From: Pandoraea terrigena
GTDB lineage: Bacteria; Pseudomonadota; Gammaproteobacteria; Burkholderiales; Burkholderiaceae
Assembly: GCF_902459705.1 (NCBI RefSeq)
Contig: NZ_CABPRU010000002.1
Coordinates: 372,001 to 436,000 of the forward strand
Reading direction: 5' to 3'
Length of the DNA stretch: 64,000 nucleotides
The position numbers and the translations under genes were made by a program. Positions within the stretch are counted from its first letter, which is position 1. The number at the start of each line of letters is the position of its first letter. Shown here one piece after another: positions 17,430-26,109 of this stretch. Below the pieces are notes generated by a model. That model was not told the DNA's origin and ran no database searches. It worked only from the letters and a program-made list of their open reading frames with translations.

Positions 17430-18605
17430 TCACTTCGATTTCAGCGAACCGATCTCGGCATCCCACTTCTGGAATGCGGCGACCATCGCCGTCGCATCGA
17501 GCGGCACGGCGTGCGGGAAGTCGGCGATGAGCTTCGCGTATTCCGCACGGCCATACTTCGCGATCACTTCCTGGCTCTTGGCCGGCGCGGCGGACAGCGC
17601 GACATCCTTCACGGCGGGCCCCGGATAGAAGTAGCCGTCGTCGTAGGTCATGGCCTGTTGCGCAGGTTCGAGCATGAAGTTGATCAGCTTGAGGATGACG
17701 TCCATCTTCTCTTTCGGCACGCCCTTGGGCACCACGATGTAATGCGCATCGTTGACCCACGTGAATTTGTCGAACGCCTGCACCTTGAAACTCGCCGGCA
17801 CGATGCCGAGTGCCCTCGGGTTGATGTCCCAACCTGTCATGGTCACCGTCATGTCACGACTGCCCTCACCCAGCTCCTTCATGACCGCCGACGTACCGCC
17901 CGGGTAGTACGGAATGCATGAGTCGAGTTCCTTCAGGAACGCCCACGTCTTGTCCCAGCCCTTGACCGGATCGTGCGGATCCTTGTCGCCCAGCAAATAC
18001 GGCAACCCCATGAGGAATGCACGCCCCGGGCCCGAGTTGGCCGGACGCGCGTAAATCAGCTTGCCCGGGTTCGCCTTGCACCAGGCGAGCAGTTGGGCGG
18101 GCGTCTTCGGCGGATGGTTCACCTTGGCCGGGTTGTATTCCAGGAGCGGTCCGCCCGGACTGTACGTCACGGTAAGACCGTAGCCCTTCGAGAGTTCCTG
18201 CATCGCGCGCACGTTCGGCGCGTATTTGTCGAGCACCCCCGGCAGCTTCGCACTGTAGTCGGGCAACAGGCGCTGCCAGAGGTTTTGCTGGAGGCCGGCG
18301 GCAAGCGCATCGGTGCCCGTGAGCACGATGTCGATGTCGGAGCGCCCGGCGGCTTGCATCGCCTTGATCTTGCCCGGCAGTTGCGGCGCAGGTGCATTGG
18401 TGAACGTGATTTTCGAGACGAGATCCGGGTACTTGTCGCGGAAGGCTTCGAAGCCCTTCTGCGTGAGTGCGAGGTTACCCGCAACGTCGACGACGTTCAG
18501 CGTGATCGGCGCGGCGATTGCGGTATTCGCGATGCCTCCCAATGCGGCCGCACATGCCAGTGCGCCCATCGTGCGTTGCCAGAATCCTCTGCGACTAAAG
18601 GCCAT
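17430..18605 (-). CDS. ABC transporter periplasmic substrate-binding protein
   Basis: 391 residues. The N-terminus FSRRGFWQRTMGALACAAAL carries an S-R-R-x-F-W pair followed by a hydrophobic stretch and AIAAP, so export by the Tat pathway is possible. The mature part is a type 2 periplasmic binding protein of the SBP_bac family (NLALTQKGFEAFRDKYPDLV; IDIVLTGTDALAAGLQQNLW; GRAEYAKLIADFPHAVPLDA). First gene of the importer operon, with GGAGAC as ribosome site. The likely ligand is a hexarate such as glucarate or galactarate, inferred only from the genes on both sides. Confidence 0.88.
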   Translation of the reverse strand: MAFSRRGFWQRTMGALACAAALGGIANTAIAAPITLNVVDVAGNLALTQKGFEAFRDKYPDLVSKITFTNAPAPQLPGKIKAMQAAGRSDIDIVLTGTDALAAGLQQNLWQRLLPDYSAKLPGVLDKYAPNVRAMQELSKGYGLTVTYSPGGPLLEYNPAKVNHPPKTPAQLLAWCKANPGKLIYARPANSGPGRAFLMGLPYLLGDKDPHDPVKGWDKTWAFLKELDSCIPYYPGGTSAVMKELGEGSRDMTVTMTGWDINPRALGIVPASFKVQAFDKFTWVNDAHYIVVPKGVPKEKMDVILKLINFMLEPAQQAMTYDDGYFYPGPAVKDVALSAAPAKSQEVIAKYGRAEYAKLIADFPHAVPLDATAMVAAFQKWDAEIGSLKSK

Positions 18606-18635
18606 GCTGTCTCCTCGTTGTGTTGAATTTCTCGT

Positions 18636-18652
18636 AAGTCATCATATGACTT
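18636..18652. promoter_or_regulatory. Perfect 17-base palindrome upstream of the ABC importer
   Basis: AAGTCAT-CAT-ATGACTT, seven-base arms around a 3-base centre, 31 bases upstream of the substrate-binding protein start. The same GTCAT-N3-ATGAC core occurs upstream of gudD and, with one change, upstream of kdgD. This is the size and symmetry of a GntR/FadR operator. Confidence 0.7.
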
Positions 18653-18824
18653 GAGTGGTGAATTTGCAATCATGAGACACGCTGAAGCGCCTCAGAGATT
18701 TCCCTATGAGATTCCGATGTTCTTGTTTAATTAGGCGTTTTTCGGCGATTTCGACAGTCTGTCGCGCCGTTCGTACGGGATTACACCGATAGAGAGACGC
18801 CCCATCGGTCACCTAAATTACAGC

Positions 18825-18841
18825 AAGTCATACGATGACGT
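18825..18841. promoter_or_regulatory. Operator-like palindrome upstream of gudD
   Basis: AAGTCATACGATGACGT contains GTCAT-ACG-ATGAC, a perfect inverted repeat (18827-18839), 76 bases before the gudD GTG start. Confidence 0.68.
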
Positions 18842-18916
18842 AAAAGTAGTCCACCAAACGCAATTTGCGTTTCCGTTCCCTGGCCTGCTCCCTTCGGAGC
18901 CGGAGGATGAGTCGCT

Positions 18917-20200
18917 GTGAAAATTCACCGCATCACGATCACCCCCATTGCGTTTCGCGACCCGCCGCTGCTCAACGCGGCCGGCATTCACGAGCCGTAT
19001 GCGCTGCGCTCGATCATCGAGATCGAGACCGATAACGGACACGTGGGACTAGGCGAAACCTACGGCGACGCGCCGGTACTGGCGTTGCTGGAAAGCACCC
19101 GAGCGCATCTGATCGGCATGGATCCGTTCGACACCAACGGCCTGCGCGCCCGCGTCGCGGCGGTGGTGCGCCAGGGGGTGCGCGGCGAGCGCGTGGAATA
19201 CGAACTCGCCCCGGGCACCGATCCGCGCAAGGACGCCGAGAAGATCTACTCCGCGTTCGAGGTGCCCTTCCTCGATCTGCAGGCGCGGCATCTGGGCATC
19301 CCGCTGGTCGAACTGCTCGGTGGCGCCGTCCGTCCAGAGGTGCCTTACAGCGCGTATCTGTTCTTCAAGTACGCGCAGCACATCGACATGCCGGCCACCG
19401 GCTATCCGGTCGACCCGTGGGGGGAAACGCTCAACGCCGAGCAACTCGTCGCCCAGGCGCGCACGATGATCGACGCCCACGGCTTCGGCAGCATCAAGCT
19501 CAAGGCCGGGGTGCTCGCGCCTTCGGAAGAGGTGAAGTGCCTCAAGGCGCTCAAGCGCGCGTTCCCGGACACGCCGTTGCGCATCGATCCGAACGGCAAC
19601 TGGTCGCTCGCCACCGCGATCGCGATGGGCCGCGAACTCGCCGGCGATCTCGAATACTACGAAGATCCCACGCCCACCCTCGAGGGCATGGCGGAACTGC
19701 ATCGTGCCACGGGCATGCCGCTCGCCACGAACATGGTGGTGACCGACCTGCGGCAATTCCGCGAGAACGTCCGGGTCAACGGCGCCCAGATCATTCTTTC
19801 CGATCACCACTACTGGGGCGGGTTGCGCGACACGCAACTGCTCGCGCGCATGTGCGAGACGTTCGATCTCGGCCTGTCGATGCACTCCAACTCGCACCTC
19901 GGCATCAGCCTGATGGCCATGACGCACCTGGCCGCCAGCGTGCCGCGCCTCTCGTACGCCTGCGACACGCATTACCCGTGGCAGGCGCCCGACGAGGAAG
20001 TCGTACGCGGCGGCAAGATCGCCATTCGCGATGGCGCGGTCGCCGTGACCCAGGCCCCGGGGCTCGGTCTCGAGATCGATCAGGACCAGTTGGCCAAGTT
20101 GCACGAACAGTATCTGCGTTGCGGACTGCGCACTCGCAACGACTCCATCCAGATGCGCAAATACCAACCTGACTGGAGCGGCAGGGCACCCCGTTTCTAG
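18917..20200 (+). CDS. gudD: D-glucarate dehydratase (enolase superfamily)
   Basis: 427 residues. Converts D-glucarate (and often L-idarate) to 5-keto-4-deoxyglucarate. Mandelate-racemase/enolase fold: capping domain to about residue 130, then the barrel with the KxK base motif in GSIKLKAGV, metal ligands in RIDPNGNW, EYYEDPTP and the N of the following ATNMVV, and the catalytic His of MHSNSHLG. The GTG start at 18917 has GGAGG 10 bases upstream; no ATG is possible at that place. The porin gene follows at once, so the two are likely co-transcribed. Product feeds KdgD at 9492. Confidence 0.94.
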   Translation: MKIHRITITPIAFRDPPLLNAAGIHEPYALRSIIEIETDNGHVGLGETYGDAPVLALLESTRAHLIGMDPFDTNGLRARVAAVVRQGVRGERVEYELAPGTDPRKDAEKIYSAFEVPFLDLQARHLGIPLVELLGGAVRPEVPYSAYLFFKYAQHIDMPATGYPVDPWGETLNAEQLVAQARTMIDAHGFGSIKLKAGVLAPSEEVKCLKALKRAFPDTPLRIDPNGNWSLATAIAMGRELAGDLEYYEDPTPTLEGMAELHRATGMPLATNMVVTDLRQFRENVRVNGAQIILSDHHYWGGLRDTQLLARMCETFDLGLSMHSNSHLGISLMAMTHLAASVPRLSYACDTHYPWQAPDEEVVRGGKIAIRDGAVAVTQAPGLGLEIDQDQLAKLHEQYLRCGLRTRNDSIQMRKYQPDWSGRAPRF

Positions 20201-20265
20201 TTCCCATGAGCATGCAGCAACGTTTCAAGCGAAGTCCAAGAGAACACACCACAAGAGGAGAAGAC

Positions 20266-21441
20266 GTGAGACATTCGAAATTGTTTGCCGGGCTGGTATT
20301 GGCCGGACTGGGCGCTGGCGCTGTCCCGGCGTTTGCGCAGACGAGCGTAACGCTGTACGGGATCGTCGACGATGCCGTGACCTACAGCAGCAATCAGAAC
20401 GGCAAGTCGAACACCTATTTGCGCAGCGGTAATCTGGCAGGTAGCCGCTGGGGCCTGCGCGGCACCGAAGATCTCGGCGGCGGCACCAAGGCGCTGTTCC
20501 AACTGGAGAACGGTTTCGACCTCAACAATGGCGCGCTCGGCACGTCCGGCTCGATGTTCAATCGTCAAGCCTTCGTCGGCCTGAAGAACGACCGGCTCGG
20601 CACGGTCACGATCGGCCGCCAGTACACGCCGTACTACCTGATGGTCGGCACCATCGGCCCGACCACCTACGTGACGGGCGCGACCGGTGCACACCCGGGC
20701 GATATCGACGGTCTCGACACCACCATCCGCATCAACAACTCGGTGACGTACACGTCGCCGGTGATGTGGGGCGTGACGGCCAGCCTGCAATACGGCTTCG
20801 GCGGCCAGGCCGGCGCGTTCAGCAAGGGCAACACGTATTCCGGCGCGCTGCGCTACGACGGCGGCCCGCTGTCGCTGGCCGCCGGCTATCTGCGCCTGAA
20901 CAACGTGGGCGGCAGCGGCGCGACGTGGAACGGTGCGTCGACGGGCACGCCGGGCACGTCTTCGCTCAACCAAGGCTATGTCACCGCCGATGTACTGCAA
21001 CACATCGCCGTGGCCGGCATCTACACGATCGGCAGCGTAACGTTCGGTGCGACCTACAGCAACGTGCAATACAAGCCGGGGGCGGCGTCGCTGTTCCATG
21101 ACACCGCCATCTTCAACACGGCCGGCGTGCATGCGTCGTGGGTCGTGTCGCCGCAGTGGCGTCTGGCAGCGGCATATAGCTACACGGCGGCCTCGAAGGC
21201 GAACGGCATCACCGATGCCGCCACGTACCATCAGGTCTCGCTCGCGCAGGTGTATTCGCTCTCGAAGCGCACGTCGCTGTATGCGCTCGAAGCGTGGCAA
21301 CACGCCAACGGCAAGTCGCTCTCGGCCAATGCCGCAAGCATCATCAACGCCGGCCCGGCGATCGGCGATTCGCAGAACAGCACGCCGTCGGCGACGAGTT
21401 CGCAGGTGGTCGGCATGCTGGGGATTCGCGTCGATTTCTGA
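20266..21441 (+). CDS. Outer membrane porin, Gram-negative OmpC/Omp32-like
   Basis: 391 residues from GTG 20266, which has GAGGAG at the correct distance; the frame extends to 20206 without a ribosome site. Signal peptide RHSKLFAGLVLAGLGAGAVPAFAQ. The mature protein begins TSVTLYGIVDDAVTYSS, the first strand of betaproteobacterial trimeric porins, and shows SRWGLRGTEDLGGGTKALFQ, then the L3 region, and ends in a strand with terminal Phe (GILGIRVDF-like). Lies in the glucarate island, so it probably provides passage of hexarates across the outer membrane. Confidence 0.93.
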   Translation: MRHSKLFAGLVLAGLGAGAVPAFAQTSVTLYGIVDDAVTYSSNQNGKSNTYLRSGNLAGSRWGLRGTEDLGGGTKALFQLENGFDLNNGALGTSGSMFNRQAFVGLKNDRLGTVTIGRQYTPYYLMVGTIGPTTYVTGATGAHPGDIDGLDTTIRINNSVTYTSPVMWGVTASLQYGFGGQAGAFSKGNTYSGALRYDGGPLSLAAGYLRLNNVGGSGATWNGASTGTPGTSSLNQGYVTADVLQHIAVAGIYTIGSVTFGATYSNVQYKPGAASLFHDTAIFNTAGVHASWVVSPQWRLAAAYSYTAASKANGITDAATYHQVSLAQVYSLSKRTSLYALEAWQHANGKSLSANAASIINAGPAIGDSQNSTPSATSSQVVGMLGIRVDF

Positions 21442-21542
21442 CGCCGGTCCGCCGGTAGGAAAGCTGTCCGGACCGGCGCCGTGCGCGTGCCGGCCCAGGC
21501 AGTCATGAGTGGTCGCGAGAAGTCGCACGAGGTCGTGCTTTC

Positions 21543-21590
21543 GACCGCCAATGCCCGGTATTGATTAGGGAAAGGCATTGGCGGTCAATT
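21543..21590 (+). terminator. Stem-loop after the porin gene
   Basis: Perfect 13-base stem GACCGCCAATGCC (21543-21555) with GGCATTGGCGGTC (21574-21586), 18-base loop, followed by AATTCTTA. The T-run is poor, so termination may be partial. Confidence 0.6.
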
Positions 21591-21591
21591 C

Positions 21592-21627
21592 TTATCGGTT
21601 GTCGTATGTATGCGACCGGCGATAAGG
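21592..21627. promoter_or_regulatory. Long imperfect palindrome before the FadR-type regulator
   Basis: CTTATCG at 21592-21598 mirrors CGATAAG at the other end, and the interior holds GTCG-TATGTATG-CGAC. The whole element is about 36 bases and lies 45 bases before the regulator start, where an autoregulatory operator would be expected. Its core is not the GTCAT-N3-ATGAC found in the other three promoters. Confidence 0.45.
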
Positions 21628-21672
21628 TAGACTGGGGGGGTTCTGTCGTCACCCATTATTCCAACCAACGCC

Positions 21673-22425
21673 ATGTCCATGACCAGTCCGTTGCCCGCAC
21701 GTCCTCGCCGCAAGTCTCGCAGCCTCACGGAAGAGGTCGTGAGCGCCTTGTCCGAGCAGATTCGCAGCGGCACGTTCCGCCCGGGCGACAAGCTGCCGAC
21801 CGAGTCGGCCATCATGGAAAGCCTGGGCGTGAGCCGCACGGTGGTCCGCGAAGCGATCTCGCGACTGCAAGCCGCGCAACTGGTGGAAACACGCCACGGC
21901 ATCGGCACCTTCGTGCTCGAAGCGCCGCGCGAGAATTCATTGCAGGTTGACACCAACCGCATCCTCACGATGCTGGACGTGATGGCAATCCTGGAGCTGC
22001 GTATTTCGCTGGAGACGGAAGCGGCGGGGCTGGCGGCGAATCGCCGCACCGACACGCAGCTCAAGCTCATGCGCCAGGCGCTGGACGACTTCGAGATGCA
22101 CGTGCGCCAGCGCACGGGCAATGCGGTGACGGCCGACGTCGCATTCCACCTGCAGGTGGCAAACGCTACCGGCAACCGCTATTTCCACGACATTCTCGAA
22201 CAGCTCGGCAACACGATCATTCCGCGAACGCGTGTGAATTCCGCCGAGCTCGCCGACGACGACCAGGTGTCGTACCTCAATCGCGTGAATCGCGAGCACG
22301 AAGACATCTACAACGCCATTGCTCGACACGACCCGGAAGCGGCGCGTGCGGCCATGCGCACGCACCTCACCAACAGTCGCGAACGTCTGCGCCGCGCGCA
22401 GGAATCGGCAGGCCCGCAAGGGTAA
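21673..22425 (+). CDS. FadR/GntR family transcriptional regulator of the glucarate island
   Basis: 250 residues. Winged helix-turn-helix at about 20-85 (SLTEEVVSALSEQIRSGTFR, GDKLPTESAIMESLGVSRTV, ETRHGIGTFV). The C-terminal FCD domain has the metal ligands of this group: ADVAFHLQVANATGN and REHEDIYNAI. It belongs to the FadR subgroup that responds to sugar acids. Its position at the end of the island and the palindromes in the island's promoters make it the likely local repressor, relieved by glucarate, galactarate or a pathway intermediate; this is inference. Confidence 0.88.
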   Translation: MSMTSPLPARPRRKSRSLTEEVVSALSEQIRSGTFRPGDKLPTESAIMESLGVSRTVVREAISRLQAAQLVETRHGIGTFVLEAPRENSLQVDTNRILTMLDVMAILELRISLETEAAGLAANRRTDTQLKLMRQALDDFEMHVRQRTGNAVTADVAFHLQVANATGNRYFHDILEQLGNTIIPRTRVNSAELADDDQVSYLNRVNREHEDIYNAIARHDPEAARAAMRTHLTNSRERLRRAQESAGPQG

Positions 22426-22503
22426 CGTCGCGGCCCGGGCACGCGCACGGCGCATTTGGCGGACGGCTTTCGCTGTCGCGACTGTCGGCTGTCCCGCTGC
22501 GCG

Positions 22504-23148
22504 CTACTCGCCGTCCGTGCCGTTGACGGCACGTGGCTTGCCGAATACCGGCAGCCCCCAGCCAAAGCGCAGTGACGCGAGTCGTAGCGCAACGCAGGCA
22601 AATGTGGCGAACCACGGCGTCCACCAGTCTGTCCATCCCGCATAGAAGAAACCGACTTGCACCCCCGCGCCGATGAGCGCCGCCGAGGCATAGATTTCCC
22701 GAGCCAGGATGGACGGCACGCGCGATAGCAGCACATCGCGAATGACGCCGCCACCGACCGCGCTCACGATTCCCAGCAGGATCGCCGGTTCGGCACTGTG
22801 GCTGAACGCCAGCACTTTCTGTGCGCCCGAGACGGCGAACAGACCGAGTCCGATCGCGTCGAAAAAGAGCACCGGCTGGCGCATTCGACGAACCGGCCCG
22901 TAAGCGGCGATCACCACGGCGGCCGCCAGCAGCGACACCGCGAGATAGCGCCAGTTCGAGAGCCCGGTGGGCGGAATCGCGCCGATGCAGACATCGCGGA
23001 TGATGCCGCCACCACACGCCACGAGAAACGAGACCGCCGCAATCCCGAACAGGTCGAGGCGCCGTTGGCGCGCCGCGACCGCACCGCTCAGCGCGAAGGC
23101 AAAGGTCCCGATCAGGTCGAGGACGAGATAGACGGTGTGAGAATTCAT
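22504..23148 (-). CDS. TRIC-type cation channel / UPF0126 membrane protein
   Basis: 214 residues, seven predicted membrane helices built from two related halves. Each half has the conserved Gly-rich bend: VACGGGIIRDVCIG and AVGGGVIRDVLLS. This is the YicG/UPF0126 family, prokaryotic relatives of trimeric intracellular cation channels. ATG 23148 overlaps the stop of the M20 hydrolase upstream (ATGA), so the two are translated together. The functional link between a channel and an amidohydrolase is not obvious. Confidence 0.88.
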   Translation of the reverse strand: MNSHTVYLVLDLIGTFAFALSGAVAARQRRLDLFGIAAVSFLVACGGGIIRDVCIGAIPPTGLSNWRYLAVSLLAAAVVIAAYGPVRRMRQPVLFFDAIGLGLFAVSGAQKVLAFSHSAEPAILLGIVSAVGGGVIRDVLLSRVPSILAREIYASAALIGAGVQVGFFYAGWTDWWTPWFATFACVALRLASLRFGWGLPVFGKPRAVNGTDGE

Positions 23149-24413
23149 GCCGCTGCGTCGTGGGGGGCGAGCCAGGCGCCGGCGGCGCAGAGCATGGCTT
23201 CCAACCCGGTGCGCAGCGTCGGATCGATGACCGGCGCGAATTTCGGTGAATGATTGCTCGGAATCTCGTTCACTCGCTTCGCCGCGACGGCATGCCGGAA
23301 GACCTCGGGATCGGTTCCGCCGACAAACCAGAAGGCATACGGGACGTCCCATTCGCGGCCAAACACGCTGAAGTCCTCGCTGGCCGCTGCGGGCTGGGTT
23401 TCATAGACGCGCTCGCCGAAATGGGCTTCGAAGGCGGCAAGCAGGCGCTCATGCGTCGCGGCGTCGTTGACCGTGAGCGGGTAGCTCGACAGCGTCGTGA
23501 ATTCCGGGTCGCGCGGGGCGTTCGAGGCCGCGCACTCCGCGCAGCAGATGCGACGGATCGCACCGAGCATGTAGTCGCGCACGTCTTCGTCGAACGTGCG
23601 CACGTTGAGCTTGAGCGTCGCGTCGTCGGGAATGATGTTTTCCTTCGTTCCCGCCTGCAGGGCCCCGACCGTCAGCACCGCGCTGTCGCGTGGCGAAATT
23701 TCGCGCGACACGATCGTTTGCAGGCGCAGCGTCGTGGACGCCGCCATGATGACCGGATCGATCGACGTCTGGGGCTGTGACCCATGCGAGCCGCGGCCGA
23801 ACAGTTTGACCTTGAGACTGTCGCCCGCGGAGAGAATCGTGCCACTGCGACAGCCGACCGTGCCCGCCGCACCGACCATCACGTGTTGGCCCAGAATCAC
23901 ATCGGGCTTCGGAAAGCGCCGGGCCATCCCATCGTCCATCATGCTGCGCGCGCCGCGGGCAACTTCTTCTCCGGGTTGAAAGACGGCCATTAGCGTGCCG
24001 TGCCAGGCATGGCGATGTTCCGCCATCAGGCGCGCGATGCCCATCAGCCAGGTCACGTGCATATCGTGACCGCACGAGTGTGCGACACCGACCTCGACGC
24101 CATCCTCATCCTTGGCGCTCACCGTGCTGGCATAGGGCAGCCCGGTGGCTTCGGCCATCGGCAGGGCGTCCATGTCGGCACGCAGCATCACCGTCGGCCC
24201 CACGCCGTTGCGAAGCACGGCGACCACCCCGGTCACGCCCACGTTGCGAGAAACTTCGTAGCCGAGCGGCTCGACGTAGTCCGCAACGATCTGCGCGGTG
24301 CGCACCTCCTGCATCGACAGTTCCGGATGCTGGTGAAGGTCCTTGTAGATCGCCTCGAGTCCCGGCAGGAGAGCGTCGATAGCGCCCGTCATGGTTTCGA
24401 TCAGTGTCGACAT
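23145..24413 (-). CDS. M20 family metal-dependent amidohydrolase (hippurate hydrolase-like)
   Basis: 422 residues from ATG 24413, with GGAAGG 6 bases upstream. Metal-site motifs of the M20D group are clear: LRADMDALPM, HSCGHDMHVTWLMG, PGEEVARG and a late AASEDFSVFG followed by a His-containing NHSPKFAPV. The dimerisation domain sits in the middle (about 195-310). Such enzymes cleave N-acyl amino acids or N-acetyl intermediates; no closer substrate can be read from the sequence. First gene of a two-gene operon with the channel protein. Confidence 0.9.
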   Translation of the reverse strand: MSTLIETMTGAIDALLPGLEAIYKDLHQHPELSMQEVRTAQIVADYVEPLGYEVSRNVGVTGVVAVLRNGVGPTVMLRADMDALPMAEATGLPYASTVSAKDEDGVEVGVAHSCGHDMHVTWLMGIARLMAEHRHAWHGTLMAVFQPGEEVARGARSMMDDGMARRFPKPDVILGQHVMVGAAGTVGCRSGTILSAGDSLKVKLFGRGSHGSQPQTSIDPVIMAASTTLRLQTIVSREISPRDSAVLTVGALQAGTKENIIPDDATLKLNVRTFDEDVRDYMLGAIRRICCAECAASNAPRDPEFTTLSSYPLTVNDAATHERLLAAFEAHFGERVYETQPAAASEDFSVFGREWDVPYAFWFVGGTDPEVFRHAVAAKRVNEIPSNHSPKFAPVIDPTLRTGLEAMLCAAGAWLAPHDAAA

Positions 24414-24640
24414 GGTTGCCTTCCACGGATTTTGGTAATCGCTGGCGCGCGCCAGCGTCGGGTTCCGGCTCTGAGCGCAAGTCTTCATTGTAGAGAAGAC
24501 TTCACACGCTTTCTAGCGGGACAACCGGCCGCACCTGCCGTGAGGCGGATCACAGTGCCGTTTCGTCCTGCAATGCTCGGCGGCAGCGGGAGCCGCACTC
24601 GCACTCGCGCCATGGTGGCGTGGAGATTTCGGCAATGTCG

Positions 24641-24667
24641 ACGATTCCAGCGATTCCGGCGATTGCA
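24641..24667. repeat. Short 9-base tandem repeat
   Basis: Three imperfect copies in a row: CGATTCCAG, CGATTCCGG, CGATTGCAT, in the 300-base region between the M20 hydrolase and the MFS gene. No other structure is evident in that region. Confidence 0.5.
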
Positions 24668-24713
24668 TTGGCCGAAAGCTCGCCGGCCCGCTACCCTACG
24701 GAAGGTGTAACCG

Positions 24714-25973
24714 ATGGAGCACGATCGGGCACACCCACGTGATCCCCCGGCTCCCTGGAAAAGGTCCATGTCAACGAACCCGCGAACGAAGGTGCTGCAA
24801 CAAATCCCCCGTAGCGTGTGGATACTCGGCTTCGTGAGTCTGTTCATGGACATTTCATCCGAAATCGTCCACAGCCTCTTGCCAATGTTTCTGATGGCAA
24901 GTCTCGGCGCCAGTGCAACGACGATTGGCGTTATCGAAGGGATTGCCGAAGCGACTGCCCCGATCGTGAAGGTGTTCTCAGGAACGCTCAGCGATTACCT
25001 GGGCAATCGCAAGTGGCTCGCGGTCGTGGGATACGGTCTCGGGGCGATCAGCAAACCGTTGTTTGCCATCGCCCCCACGATCGGTGTTGTCGTGACCGCT
25101 CGCGTGCTCGATCGTATTGGCAAGGGCGTACGCGGTGCACCGCGTGACGCGCTGGTGGCCGACATCACGCCAGCGCATCTTCGGGGCGCGGCGTTCGGCT
25201 TGCGACAGGCGCTGGATACGGTGGGGGCTTTCCTGGGGCCGTTGCTGGCGGTTGTCATCATGCTCGCGGGATCTGACAACTTTCGGCTGGCGTTCTGGCT
25301 GGCCATGATCCCCGGCGTGATCGCCGTCGCGCTGCTGACGTTCGGCATTTCGGAGCCCGCGCACGCCCCCCACACCCAGCGCGTCAATCCGGTTCGCTGG
25401 GAGAACGCGAAGCGGCTTGGACGCCAGTATTGGTGGGTGGTCGGCATCGGTGGCGTCTTCGCGCTGGCGCGGTTCAGCGAGGCATTCCTTGTGCTGCGGG
25501 CGATGGGCAGCGGCGTGCCTGTCGCATGGGTGCCGCTGGTGATGGTGGCGATGAACGCCGTCTACGCGCTGTCGGCATATCCGTTCGGAGAACTCGCCGA
25601 CCGAATGAGCCACACCCGATTGCTCATCGCGGGTCTTGTGATGCTGTTCGCCTCTGACATCGTGCTCGCGCATGGCACGCATTGGACCGTCCTGCTCATC
25701 GGTGTCGCCCTTTGGGGATTGCATATGGGCATGACGCAGGGACTCCTGGCCACGATGGTCGCCCACACGGCCCCGGCGCAACTGCGGGGGACGGCGTTCG
25801 GCATTTTCAATCTCGTCAGCGGCGTCGTCACGCTCGGGTCGAGCGTCATTGCCGGCATGCTGTGGGATCGCGTTGGTGCCATGGCGACCTTTTACGCCGG
25901 CGCCGGCTTTTGCGTGCTGACGGTGCTGTTGCTGTTGTCACGACGTGGCGCCGCACGTCCGTCAGACAACTAA
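24714..25973 (+). CDS. Major facilitator superfamily transporter
   Basis: 419 residues, twelve predicted membrane helices. ATG 24714 has GGAAGG 8 bases upstream; ATG 24768 gives a shorter 401-residue form that also fits the family, so the start is uncertain. Loop 2-3 motif GTLSDYLGNRKWL (the G-x-x-S-D-x-x-G-x-R/K-R signature) and RIGKGVRGAPRDALVADI in the first half are typical of a drug/H+ antiporter-like group with no assigned substrate. Divergent from the M20 gene. No regulator adjoins it. Confidence 0.88.
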   Translation: MEHDRAHPRDPPAPWKRSMSTNPRTKVLQQIPRSVWILGFVSLFMDISSEIVHSLLPMFLMASLGASATTIGVIEGIAEATAPIVKVFSGTLSDYLGNRKWLAVVGYGLGAISKPLFAIAPTIGVVVTARVLDRIGKGVRGAPRDALVADITPAHLRGAAFGLRQALDTVGAFLGPLLAVVIMLAGSDNFRLAFWLAMIPGVIAVALLTFGISEPAHAPHTQRVNPVRWENAKRLGRQYWWVVGIGGVFALARFSEAFLVLRAMGSGVPVAWVPLVMVAMNAVYALSAYPFGELADRMSHTRLLIAGLVMLFASDIVLAHGTHWTVLLIGVALWGLHMGMTQGLLATMVAHTAPAQLRGTAFGIFNLVSGVVTLGSSVIAGMLWDRVGAMATFYAGAGFCVLTVLLLLSRRGAARPSDN

Positions 25974-26109
25974 GGCCATGGCGGGGGCAACGCGAATCAA
26001 GCTACGAACCGCCCCGAACCTGCCCCGACGGCACATGTCGAGCAACGATGGTGACATCGTGTCGGGATGGACGCTCGACGCTCACGTTGCCCCACCGCAG
26101 CGGTTCCCC

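Larger units (their letters stand above)
18606..18916. other. Divergent promoter region between the ABC importer and gudD
   Basis: This 311-base AT-richer region contains two palindromes, 18636-18652 and 18827-18839, each close to one of the two starts, and no gene. Both operons are probably controlled from here by one regulator. Confidence 0.6.
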
